A DNA stretch of 64,000 nucleotides, from assembly GCA_964480945.1 (NCBI GenBank), contig CAYZRX010000004.1, positions 1-64,000 of the forward strand, in the 5' to 3' direction. This DNA is from VGWB01 sp964480945 (lineage in GTDB: Bacteria > Bacteroidota > Ignavibacteria > UBA10030). The translations under genes were made by a program, and so were the position numbers. Below, one piece after another: positions 1 to 8,096 of this stretch (its first letter is position 1; every line of letters begins with the position of its first letter). The notes below the pieces were generated by a model, which had not been told where the DNA came from, made no database searches, and was given only the letters and a program-made list of their open reading frames with translations.

Positions 1-2757
1 GAGGATCGCGGCCACACGATCGTCCCGAGTGCGCCGGTGGTTCCCTACGACGACCCCACGCTCCTCTTTGCCAACGCCGGGATGAACCAGTTTAAGGACG
101 TGTTTCTCGGAGCCGGCAGGCGACCTTACACCCGAGCGGCCGATACACAAAAGTGCATCCGGGTCAGCGGCAAGCACAACGATCTCGAGGAGGTCGGGCG
201 TGACACCTACCACCACACATTCTTCGAAATGTTGGGGAACTGGTCGTTCGGCGACTACTACAAAAAGGAAGCCATCGAATGGGCGTGGGATCTTCTGACA
301 AAAGTGTGGGGGCTGCCAAAGAACCGACTGTGGGCGACAGTTTACAAGGAGGACGGTGAGGCCGAAGGCCTGTGGAAGACGGTAACGGACATCGACCCCA
401 ATCATGTTCTTAGGTTCGGCGAGAAGGACAATTTTTGGGAAATGGGGGAAACCGGTCCGTGCGGCCCTTGTTCCGAAATCCACATCGATCGAACGCCGGG
501 AGGAACAGCAACGGCAACGATGGTCAATGCCGGGACCCCCGACGTCATCGAAATCTGGAACCTCGTCTTCATTCAGTACAACCGGGACGCTGAGGGGAAG
601 CTTACCCCCCTGCCCGCGAAGCATGTCGACACCGGGATGGGTTTCGAGCGGATCTGTGCCGTGCTCCAGAGCAAAGAATCAAACTACGACACGGACGTCT
701 TCACGCCCCTCATACGACGCATCTGCGACCTGACGGGCAAGAGCTATGTCGGCGGCACAGCATCAACTGACGCCAAACAACTCGAAATCGACACAGCGAT
801 CCGCGTCATCGCCGATCACAGCCGGGCGCTGACGTTCGCCATCGGCGATGGTGCCGTCCCTTCCAATGAAGGTCGCGGGTACGTTCTGAGGAGGCTCTTG
901 CGCCGGGCGGCCCGGTTTGGCCGAAATCTCGAAATGCACCAACCGTTTATCTACCAGCTGGTCCCGACGCTCGCAGAGACGATGGGGGACGTATTCCCAG
1001 AGATTCGCGAAAAACAAGACCACATTCAGAAGATCATCAAGGGCGAGGAGGAAGGATTCAACGAGACACTCGATCGTGGAATCGCCAAGTTCGAGGAGGT
1101 AGTCGAGCGGATCGGGCATTCGAAAACTTTCCCGGGTGAAGACGCGTTCAAGTTGTACGACACGTACGGTTTTCCCTTAGACCTCACAGAACTGATGGCG
1201 GCAGAACGAGGGCTCAGGGTTGATGTGGCAACTTTCACCGAGCTGATGGAGCGACAAAGAGCCCGGTCAAAAGAATCGGTGAAGGAGTTTGGCGCCCCGG
1301 CGGTTCTGAAGTTCAGCGCCGAAAGCCCGGGGGCCGCGCCCTCTGAATTCGTAGGGTATGATGCACTCGAATCCGACGCAAAGATCGTCAGCGTGCAGGA
1401 CGGATACGCGATCCTGGACCGCACCCCATTCTATGGGGAAGCCGGCGGTCAGGTCGGAGATACCGGCGAGTTGACCAGCCAGGGGAAGTTGCTACGGGTC
1501 GTCGACACTCAGCGAGATGGCCAGATCGTCGGGCACCGCCTGGCCGAGAACGCGGGCCTATCCCTCGGCGGTGAAGTTCACGCCAAAGTTGATGCTGCCC
1601 GGCGTGCATCCATCATGCGCAACCACTCAGCAACGCACCTTCTTCACGCTGCCTTGCGCAGGACCCTGGGAACGCACGTCCACCAGGCCGGCTCCCTCGT
1701 TGCGCCGGACTACTTCAGATTCGACTTCGCGCACTTCTCAAAGGTGGGCGATGAGGAGCTCGCCGACATCGAGACCCTCGTGAACGAGAAGATCAAGGAG
1801 GACATCAAGCTCACGCACCATCGCAACATCCCCTTTGAAGAAGCGAAGAAGATGGGTGCGTTGATGTTCTTTGGCGACAAGTATGGGGAGCGGGTCAACG
1901 TGGTTCAGTTCGGCAACTTCAGCATGGAATTCTGCGGCGGGACCCACGTCCACACGACCGGTGAGATTGGATATTTCAAGTTCCGTTCCGAGGGAAGCAT
2001 CGCGAGCGGCGTTCGGCGCATCGAGGCCGTCACGTCCGACCATGCCCTCGAGCTCCTCCGGCTCCAGGATCGGAACGCGACCGAACGACTGGACTACGCA
2101 TCCGAACAGCTGCAACAGCTGTGGGAGCTTCAAAATGAGCTCGCGTCGAGAAACAGTGGCCCAACGAAGGCTACCGATCAGGCGATCATGGATCTCCAGA
2201 AACGCTTGGAGAATCTCAAGAAAGCCCCAACAACGGCATCACAAGACTCGCGCCAGCTGGGAGCCCAGTTTGATGAACGCGCCCGGCGCGGCTTCGAGAT
2301 TGAGAGCCTCGTTCTCGATATCGCCGAAAAGCGAAGATCGTTGGAGAAGGAGCTGTCGAAATTCCGCGTCCAGTCCCTCGCCGGTCTGATCGACGGCCTG
2401 GTTCAGAGCGCTGGACATGTGAACGGCTTTAAGCTCGTCTCGGCTCGAGTTGAGGCCAATACGGTTGAGGAGCTGAAAACGCTTGGGGACACGTTGCGGG
2501 CGAAGCTCGGAAGCGGTGTCGGGCTCCTCGGCTCGGTGCTGGACGACAAAGTCTCGCTCGTCTGCGTCGTAACGGACGACCTCGTCGCCAGCAAGCGGAT
2601 CGCGGCAGGCAAGGTGGTCGGCGCCGTCGCGAAGATCGTCGGCGGGGGCGGGGGCGGGAAAGCGCACCTGGCGACAGCCGGCGGCAAGGATGTCTCGAAG
2701 CTTGACGAAGCCCTTCGGGCGACGGAGTCAATCGTTCGATCAATACTCAAAAGCTGA
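1..2757 (+). CDS. alaS: alanyl-tRNA synthetase, 5' end outside window
   Basis: Charges tRNA-Ala and edits Ser/Gly mischarged tRNA in the cytoplasm. The frame is open from the first base, and the residues before the GTG at base 37 (ending HTIVPSAPV) match the normal AlaRS N-terminus, so only roughly the first 15-20 residues are missing and base 37 is not the start. The class II catalytic core opens with VPYDDPTLLFANAGMNQFKD. The editing-domain zinc ligands are visible as HSATH (bases 1624-1638) and CGGTH (1933-1947). A coiled-coil stretch follows, then the DHHA1 C-terminal domain with the Gly run before KAHLATAGGKD. About 918 codons are present, slightly longer than the usual ~875. The next gene follows after 15 nt, suggesting co-transcription. 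Confidence 0.98.
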   Translation, partial: EDRGHTIVPSAPVVPYDDPTLLFANAGMNQFKDVFLGAGRRPYTRAADTQKCIRVSGKHNDLEEVGRDTYHHTFFEMLGNWSFGDYYKKEAIEWAWDLLTKVWGLPKNRLWATVYKEDGEAEGLWKTVTDIDPNHVLRFGEKDNFWEMGETGPCGPCSEIHIDRTPGGTATATMVNAGTPDVIEIWNLVFIQYNRDAEGKLTPLPAKHVDTGMGFERICAVLQSKESNYDTDVFTPLIRRICDLTGKSYVGGTASTDAKQLEIDTAIRVIADHSRALTFAIGDGAVPSNEGRGYVLRRLLRRAARFGRNLEMHQPFIYQLVPTLAETMGDVFPEIREKQDHIQKIIKGEEEGFNETLDRGIAKFEEVVERIGHSKTFPGEDAFKLYDTYGFPLDLTELMAAERGLRVDVATFTELMERQRARSKESVKEFGAPAVLKFSAESPGAAPSEFVGYDALESDAKIVSVQDGYAILDRTPFYGEAGGQVGDTGELTSQGKLLRVVDTQRDGQIVGHRLAENAGLSLGGEVHAKVDAARRASIMRNHSATHLLHAALRRTLGTHVHQAGSLVAPDYFRFDFAHFSKVGDEELADIETLVNEKIKEDIKLTHHRNIPFEEAKKMGALMFFGDKYGERVNVVQFGNFSMEFCGGTHVHTTGEIGYFKFRSEGSIASGVRRIEAVTSDHALELLRLQDRNATERLDYASEQLQQLWELQNELASRNSGPTKATDQAIMDLQKRLENLKKAPTTASQDSRQLGAQFDERARRGFEIESLVLDIAEKRRSLEKELSKFRVQSLAGLIDGLVQSAGHVNGFKLVSARVEANTVEELKTLGDTLRAKLGSGVGLLGSVLDDKVSLVCVVTDDLVASKRIAAGKVVGAVAKIVGGGGGGKAHLATAGGKDVSKLDEALRATESIVRSILKS

Positions 2758-2772
2758 AAGCCACCATCCCTC

Positions 2773-3537
2773 ATGACGACGCTTGAGCGGCTGTTCAAAA
2801 TCCGCGACGATCACGGCAGCGGATATCTCATCCTGATCGATCCCGATAAGAACGACAAAGGCAGGCTCCCCTCCTTCGTCCGCGAAGCGACGGAGGCCGG
2901 TGCCGACGGCTTCCTCGTCGGCGGAAGCCTGATGCTCACCAACGAATTTGAGTCTCAGCTCCAGACGATCAAGCGCAACACGACGCTTCCGGTCCTTATT
3001 TTCCCGGGGAGCCTCTTTCAGGTCTCATCGATTGCGGACGCGATCCTGTTCCTCATCCTTATCAGCGGACGCAATCCGGAGCATCTCATCGGCAACCAGG
3101 TCGTCGCTGCACCGATTATCAAACGGAGCGGCCTCGAGGCAATCTCGACAGGGTACATGCTCATCGAAGCGGGAAAAACAACATCAGCCGAGTTCATGAG
3201 CAACACGAAACCGATCCCGCGGAACAAGCCGGAGATCGCCCTGGCCCACGCGCTCGCCGCCGAACTCATCGGAATGAAGATCCTCTACCTGGACGCCGGC
3301 AGCGGAGGCGAATTGTCCGTCCCAGACGACATGATCCGCCGGATCACCGAGCACTGCTCCCTGCCGATCATCGTGGGCGGCGGCATCCGGACTCCGGAGG
3401 AGGCACAGAAGAAAGCCGAGGCGGGTGCATCGTTCGTCGTGACCGGCACCATCATCGAGGAACGGAGCCACCGTTCCTTTATGAAGGAATTCGCCGACGC
3501 CGTGCACTCTCGCTCGACTGCGAAGCCAGTTCGCTAA
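2773..3537 (+). CDS. GGGPS/PcrB-family geranylgeranylglyceryl phosphate synthase
   Basis: Predicted prenyltransferase joining a polyprenyl diphosphate to sn-glycerol-1-phosphate, the first ether-lipid step. The 254-residue protein has the family TIM-barrel landmarks: DPDKND at residues 23-28 near the N-terminus, YLDAGSGG near residue 172 and the phosphate-binding GGGIRTPEEA near 202, followed by GTIIEE. Length and overall pattern fit the group II GGGPS proteins known from archaea and Bacteroidetes-type bacteria better than the shorter Firmicutes PcrB, but prenyl chain length cannot be read from sequence alone. It lies 15 nt after alaS and 36 nt before gmhA. No glycerol-1-phosphate dehydrogenase is visible in the window, so the in vivo product is unresolved. 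Confidence 0.88.
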   Translation: MTTLERLFKIRDDHGSGYLILIDPDKNDKGRLPSFVREATEAGADGFLVGGSLMLTNEFESQLQTIKRNTTLPVLIFPGSLFQVSSIADAILFLILISGRNPEHLIGNQVVAAPIIKRSGLEAISTGYMLIEAGKTTSAEFMSNTKPIPRNKPEIALAHALAAELIGMKILYLDAGSGGELSVPDDMIRRITEHCSLPIIVGGGIRTPEEAQKKAEAGASFVVTGTIIEERSHRSFMKEFADAVHSRSTAKPVR

Positions 3538-3573
3538 ACGACCATCGTCAATCGAAAATCGACAACTCTCCCC

Positions 3574-4179
3574 ATGGCTCACCTCCCCCTCACGCTGGTC
3601 TACCGACAGAAGTTCATTCTGGATTCGTTGAAGGAAAGCTCTGAGACAAAGCAGCGCATTGCCGAGCAGTGCGTTCCGCAGATCATGAAGGCAGTCGATC
3701 TGCTCATTGAGGCGCTCAACAAAAAGAAGAAGATCCTGCTCTGCGGCAACGGGGGCAGCGCGGCAGACGCCCAGCACCTTGCCACAGAGTGCGTCATTCG
3801 CCTCAGTCCGACGATCCAGCGTCCCGGAATCCCTGCGATCGCCCTGTCCACCGACTCCTCCAACCTCACCGCAGGGGCAAACGACCTCGGGTACGAAAAC
3901 GTCTTCGCGCGGTCCGTTGAGGCGCTCGGAACCGAAGGTGACGTGTTGATCGGCATCAGCACCAGCGGAACGTCTGAGAGCGTGAACCGAGCGTTTCAAA
4001 AGGCCCGGGAGAAGAGGATGACGACCATCGGCTTGCTCGGGAAAGATGGGGGCAAAGCCAAGGATTTGGTCGATCTCGCTATCATCGTCCCGTCGAACGA
4101 CACACAGAGAATCCAGGAAGGTCACATCACTATCGGCCACATCATCTTTCAAGAGGTGGAGCAGGAGATGTTTGGATAG
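3574..4179 (+). CDS. gmhA: sedoheptulose-7-phosphate isomerase
   Basis: Converts sedoheptulose 7-phosphate to D-glycero-D-manno-heptose 7-phosphate, the entry step for LPS heptose. It is a 201-residue SIS-fold protein. The loop CGNGGSAADAQHLATE starts at C57 and carries two zinc ligands, H68 and E72; the other two are Q181 and H189, eight residues apart exactly as Q172/H180 in E. coli GmhA. STSGTSESV is the second SIS phosphate loop. Length is close to the family norm of about 190. It sits between an ether-lipid gene and a surface-polysaccharide transferase, consistent with envelope biosynthesis. The other heptose genes (hldE, gmhB, hldD) are not in the window. Confidence 0.95.
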   Translation: MAHLPLTLVYRQKFILDSLKESSETKQRIAEQCVPQIMKAVDLLIEALNKKKKILLCGNGGSAADAQHLATECVIRLSPTIQRPGIPAIALSTDSSNLTAGANDLGYENVFARSVEALGTEGDVLIGISTSGTSESVNRAFQKAREKRMTTIGLLGKDGGKAKDLVDLAIIVPSNDTQRIQEGHITIGHIIFQEVEQEMFG

Positions 4180-4299
4180 CCACCCTGAGTTTCGAGTTGG
4201 CGGTCCAGAGTTTCCAGTTTCTAGTTTCCAGATTCGCCTTCGGAAGGGCCCATCCCGAGACACGCTAACCCTTCTGCCGTCGTCGCACAGAACCCCCCT

Positions 4300-5715
4300 A
4301 TGCCTTCACAACATCGAAAAGATTTCCTCATCCCTCTTCTGACCGTCTGTTCGGATGTTTTCACGATCGAAGCTGCTTTTCTCTTCTCCTACTGGCTTCG
4401 ATTCTATTCCCCGCTCACATCGTTTGCTCCGGTGACGCTCGGCGTTCCCCCCTTAGGGGCATATATCGAAGGGTCACTGGTGGTCATCCCTGTCTGGTTG
4501 TTCTTGTTCAATTCGAGAAAGATGTACGCGGCGCGACGCAACATCTATTTCTCCGATGAGTTCTTTGCGATCGTACGGCTCGTCTTCATCGGCATGCTGG
4601 TCGTGATGGCCGCGGCGTTCTTCTATCGAGCCTTTTCATACTCCCGGCTTGTCTTCGCGCTGCTCGGCATCTCTGCCGTCATCTTTATCGCCCTCGGACG
4701 ATTCCTCATGCTCAAGTTCGAGCAGCGGTGGTATGCCCGGGGCAAGGACCTTAAACAGGTAATCATCGTCGGCACAAACCTGACCGCAATTCGGGTCTAC
4801 TCCTCCATCATCGCCAATCCGTCCCTCGGATATCAGATCGCCGGCTACTTCGCACCGAATGGCGACGGCGAGATGGCTCAGAGCAGTGCAAAACGGCTCG
4901 GTGCTATCGGTCAGGTCCCGGACTATGTCAAGAGCCACGGCGCCGACATCGTCTTGATCTCCCTGACATACCAAGAGCATCCGCTGCTCTATGAGTTGGT
5001 GCGTGACTGCGAGGGCCTCAACACGGAGATCATGATGGTCCCGGACACACTGGAGCTCATGACCAGCGGCGTGCGAGTGAAGGAACTTGAGGGGATCCCG
5101 TTCATCAAACTCAAGGGGATCCCCCTGACCGCCTGGAACATGATCCTGAAAAGAGGATTCGACATTCTCTTTTCGAGCCTCGTCTTGCTCCTCACCAGCC
5201 CTCTCTTTGCCATCGTTGCGCTCCTCGTTAAACTCAGCTCGAAAGGTCCCGTGTACTTCGTCCAGGAGCGTGTCGGCCTGGACGGCAGGCCTTTCAAGCT
5301 GATCAAGTTCAGGACGATGAGGGCGGACGCCGAGAAAGAGACAGGACCGGTGTGGGCAAGAAAAGATGATCCGCGCAGAACATCGGTCGGAGCATTTCTG
5401 CGGCGGTTCAGCATCGACGAGCTACCGCAGCTCATCAACGTTTTCAAGGGTGAGATGAGCATCGTCGGCCCGAGGCCCGAGCGACAGCACTTCGTCGAGC
5501 AGTTCAGGAAAGAAATCCCTCATTACCTCGATCGGCACCGCGTGAAGACGGGAATGACGGGATGGGCGCAGGTGAACGGCCTCCGCGGGAACGCACCCAT
5601 TGAAGAACGGACCAAATACGACGTCTACTACGTGGAAAATTGGTCCCTCGTCTTCGATTTGAAAATCATACTGAAGACCCTCCGCGCGGTTGTGTTTGGA
5701 AAAGACGCTTACTAA
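4300..5715 (+). CDS. polyprenyl-phosphate sugar phosphotransferase (WbaP/WcaJ-type)
   Basis: Transfers a sugar-1-phosphate from a nucleotide sugar to undecaprenyl phosphate, starting a surface polysaccharide repeat unit at the inner membrane. The 471 residues show four to five N-terminal membrane segments (about residues 10-135), a Rossmann-like CoA-binding region (from VIIVGTNLTA near 150), and the C-terminal bacterial sugar transferase domain beginning with a further hydrophobic segment at KRGFDILF near 283. Conserved elements include KFRTM, the SIDELPQLINVFKGEMS helix and IVGPRPE. The donor sugar (Glc, Gal or other) cannot be assigned. No obvious Shine-Dalgarno precedes the ATG. It follows gmhA after 120 nt on the same strand. 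Confidence 0.93.
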   Translation: MPSQHRKDFLIPLLTVCSDVFTIEAAFLFSYWLRFYSPLTSFAPVTLGVPPLGAYIEGSLVVIPVWLFLFNSRKMYAARRNIYFSDEFFAIVRLVFIGMLVVMAAAFFYRAFSYSRLVFALLGISAVIFIALGRFLMLKFEQRWYARGKDLKQVIIVGTNLTAIRVYSSIIANPSLGYQIAGYFAPNGDGEMAQSSAKRLGAIGQVPDYVKSHGADIVLISLTYQEHPLLYELVRDCEGLNTEIMMVPDTLELMTSGVRVKELEGIPFIKLKGIPLTAWNMILKRGFDILFSSLVLLLTSPLFAIVALLVKLSSKGPVYFVQERVGLDGRPFKLIKFRTMRADAEKETGPVWARKDDPRRTSVGAFLRRFSIDELPQLINVFKGEMSIVGPRPERQHFVEQFRKEIPHYLDRHRVKTGMTGWAQVNGLRGNAPIEERTKYDVYYVENWSLVFDLKIILKTLRAVVFGKDAY

Positions 5716-5717
5716 AC

Positions 5718-5762
5718 AGCGGATGAAGGGAAGACTTGAGCGTCCGCTTCGATTCATCCGCT
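5718..5762 (+). repeat. 10-bp inverted repeat downstream of the sugar transferase
   Basis: AGCGGATGAA (5718-5727) is perfectly complementary to TTCATCCGCT (5753-5762) with a 25-nt loop, starting 3 nt after the stop codon of the phosphotransferase gene. No T-tract follows, so it is not a canonical intrinsic terminator; it could be an mRNA 3'-end stabilising hairpin. Confidence 0.45.
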
Positions 5763-5873
5763 CCATCACGCGGTGAAGGAACGAGTGGATGAACAACAGG
5801 ATCACCCGGGAGCCGCTGTCGTAGCTGGGAACACCACTTCAAACGTAGTCCTTCAATCCCTTAATCCGCCGTC

Positions 5874-6236
5874 ATGATCTCTGGTTTCCTCTTCGCCCTT
5901 CATCTTATCGCTGCGCTCTACGCCTTCGTCAGATGGAAGAAAGAGGGGGGGCTGGGGGAGGGACTGCTCGCCGTCGCGTTTGTCGTGATCGTTTTCGCTG
6001 TCGGCTGGACGATCGCTACGATGCTGACGAATCTCCTCTTCACGCCGGAGTTTTTCGTACGGTGGTACTACGGCCAGACCAGTTCTCACTTCCTTCAGAT
6101 ACTGAGAAAGGAGATCAATCGGGATACGATTTCTCTGCTCTTATTGACTTTCGGCGAGGTAGCATTCTACTACTTCTACTTACGATCGGAAAAACAAGGG
6201 CGTCATGCACCGGAGGAAGGCAAAAAAAGACCTTAA
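5874..6236 (+). CDS. small hypothetical membrane protein
   Basis: A 120-residue protein of unknown function. It has three hydrophobic segments: an N-terminal one (about residues 2-19), a second (about 29-55) and a third (about 94-113), ending in a charged Lys/Arg-rich cytosolic-looking tail. The middle region HFLQILRKEINRDTIS is amphipathic. I do not recognise a family. It follows the sugar phosphotransferase by about 160 nt on the same strand and converges with the TonB-like gene. The alternative overlapping frame starting at 5933 lacks the hydrophobic pattern and is not preferred. A good candidate for a real lineage-specific gene, with no assignable role. Confidence 0.7.
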   Translation: MISGFLFALHLIAALYAFVRWKKEGGLGEGLLAVAFVVIVFAVGWTIATMLTNLLFTPEFFVRWYYGQTSSHFLQILRKEINRDTISLLLLTFGEVAFYYFYLRSEKQGRHAPEEGKKRP

Positions 6237-6289
6237 GTACTGCAGAATTGAGGCGAGGCTAATCCCTTACGACACTGAGCTTATTGCGT

Positions 6290-7225
6290 CTATTTCAAGG
6301 TAAAAAGGAAGACAATCTCACACCTTTGAGAGACTTGAGGTTGAGACGATTTCAGTGCCTCAAACTTCCAGTAGCGCACCTCCTTCATCGCTGCCTCCTC
6401 GAGTCTTGTATTCCCTTTCTGTGCCGGCTGCAGCGCCTGGACGGAGCCATTCGGCGAGACCACAGCGAGAAGCTTGATTTCAGCCTCTACCTTCACTCCT
6501 TCAGGGTACTGAGGCAGGTCCCCAAAGATCTTCTTTCGCATACCACCCTGAAGCCACTTCATCGAAAATCCCACTCCGCCCCCCTCCCCATTTCCGTACA
6601 GATCAGATCCTCCCCTGCCACCGACTCCATACAGACCGGGCGCCGGCTTGGCGGCAGATCCAACCCCCGAAGCTCCTGAGCCGCTGGGCGAATCGCCCTC
6701 GCGCGCGGGGATCACTGTTCCCCCTCGAATGGTATTCAGGTCGTCAGCGAGACGGCCGCCGACCGGATCGTTGCGTGTGTAGTCCGCTGGGGTCTCGGGC
6801 GCAAGGCTATTTGCGTTGATCTTGTCATTCGGCCTGACGGACGGGAGATCCCCGATTCCCAAACCCATGGCACGCGGCTGAGAGCGCTCTCTCCTGGTGA
6901 TGGCGCCGCGGGACGGGACGGTGGAAGAAGCTTTCTCGTTCCGCAGGTTGTCAGCAGTCAGGACGATCGGATACGACTTCAGCCCGAACTCTCTCTGCCC
7001 GATCCCCGGCAGCGTCGGGAGCTCTTCATAGCGCGAGATGCGCGAGGTCGACGTCGGGCCTTCCTCATGCTGGACGAACCTCACCCCCCAATAACTGGCG
7101 AAGATGAGGAGATGAAGCGCAATCGCGAGCTCGAGTCCACGCCGCAGGTTCTGGCGGTAGCTACGGACGAGCTCAATCCCGCCGTAGAGACGGCGTTTGC
7201 CGGAGAAATAGATCGATTCTATCAT
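6290..7225 (-). CDS. TonB-like energy-transducer protein
   Basis: Likely inner-membrane-anchored periplasmic protein linking proton motive force to an outer-membrane partner. The 311 residues comprise a basic cytosolic N-terminus, one transmembrane helix (about 31-51), a long Pro/Ser/Gly-rich periplasmic linker (about 55-235, including GSGASGVGSAAKPAPG) and a C-terminal TonB-type domain (about 240-311) with the VSPNGSVQALQ and AAMKEVRYWKFEAL patterns typical of the family. A strong GAGGAGGG ribosome site precedes the ATG. It is last in a same-strand run of TPR protein, outer-membrane barrel, SPOR protein and this gene, so the barrel is the natural candidate partner. No exbB or exbD is nearby. 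Confidence 0.8.
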   Translation of the reverse strand: MIESIYFSGKRRLYGGIELVRSYRQNLRRGLELAIALHLLIFASYWGVRFVQHEEGPTSTSRISRYEELPTLPGIGQREFGLKSYPIVLTADNLRNEKASSTVPSRGAITRRERSQPRAMGLGIGDLPSVRPNDKINANSLAPETPADYTRNDPVGGRLADDLNTIRGGTVIPAREGDSPSGSGASGVGSAAKPAPGLYGVGGRGGSDLYGNGEGGGVGFSMKWLQGGMRKKIFGDLPQYPEGVKVEAEIKLLAVVSPNGSVQALQPAQKGNTRLEEAAMKEVRYWKFEALKSSQPQVSQRCEIVFLFTLK

Positions 7226-7364
7226 GCTGTCTCCCTCCTCTCAGACTCAGAGGAGTTCCAGGTACATCCCTTCCTTCATCCCTCGGTTCTGACTGTCGCT
7301 GCCAAACGCCCAAAACCGCGTGAAGCTCAAAGTTCGTCGCTACGTCAGAAGCCTGTGCTTGGCT

Positions 7365-8036
7365 TTACCTTGTTGGAACCCGGTCGATCCAAAAATTGGA
7401 TTTGATCTCTTCCGCAAAACTCTGAACGGCTTCCTGAGCATCCTTTCGGGACGAGTATTTCCCGATACGCACCGTGTACCAGCTTCCGTCCTTGTACGGG
7501 CGTTCTTCCACATAGGAGGGATAGCCAGCTTCAGCAAGCCTCTTCACCATTTCTTCCGCGATGGATTTATCGCGCCATGCCGACACCTGAATGGTGTATT
7601 CCCCCCTCATCTCTCCAAGTTTTGGAGCAGCAGTCGAGGTCGGCATCTCCTTCTTCGGAGCGGCGGCGGTGGGCTTCCCTGCGGGTGGGGCAGCCCCGGC
7701 CTTTGCGCCTCGCAGCGGTGGCGTCTCGATCATCTTCGCCGCCGTCGTGTCGGCAGCCCCCACACCCGGAGTTTCAGCGGGGGTCGGCTCCTGCTGAAGC
7801 TGGACAACCTGAGGAGGCGCCTTCTTTCCGAACACCTTGATAATCCCAAATCTATTCAAGAGATACACTGCGCCAGCGCCGACAATCAGGATCGCGAGCA
7901 CCGCTATCAGAATCGTTGCACCTTTCCCCTTGCCCCTCTCCTCCACTTCTTCAACCGGGGCTTCCGTTTCCCCCTCCCCCAGGTTTTCAAGGTTTTCCAA
8001 CGATCCCTCTTCGTCTTGCAGGTTTAGATCTGGCAT
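7365..8036 (-). CDS. SPOR-domain membrane protein
   Basis: Predicted peptidoglycan-binding protein. The 223 residues have an acidic N-terminal cytosolic segment (about 1-38), one transmembrane helix (ATILIAVLAILIVGAGAVYLL, about 40-60), a Pro/Ala/Thr-rich periplasmic linker, and a C-terminal SPOR domain (about 148-220) with YTIQVSAW and WYTVRIGKYSSRKDA. SPOR domains bind denuded glycan strands, often at division sites. Start choice is supported by GAGGAGG spaced from the ATG. It lies 60 nt after the barrel gene and 139 nt before the TonB-like gene. Its cellular role here is inferred only from the domain and neighbours. Confidence 0.88.
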   Translation of the reverse strand: MPDLNLQDEEGSLENLENLGEGETEAPVEEVEERGKGKGATILIAVLAILIVGAGAVYLLNRFGIIKVFGKKAPPQVVQLQQEPTPAETPGVGAADTTAAKMIETPPLRGAKAGAAPPAGKPTAAAPKKEMPTSTAAPKLGEMRGEYTIQVSAWRDKSIAEEMVKRLAEAGYPSYVEERPYKDGSWYTVRIGKYSSRKDAQEAVQSFAEEIKSNFWIDRVPTR

Positions 8037-8096
8037 TGATGGTTCCTCCTCGTATGATGGAGAATGTATGGTGCCTTTATTTCGACCCGAGATTCT

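Noticed and set aside
5718..5762. The 10-bp inverted repeat as an intrinsic terminator
   Set aside because: Loop of 25 nt and no T-tract; kept only as a hairpin.
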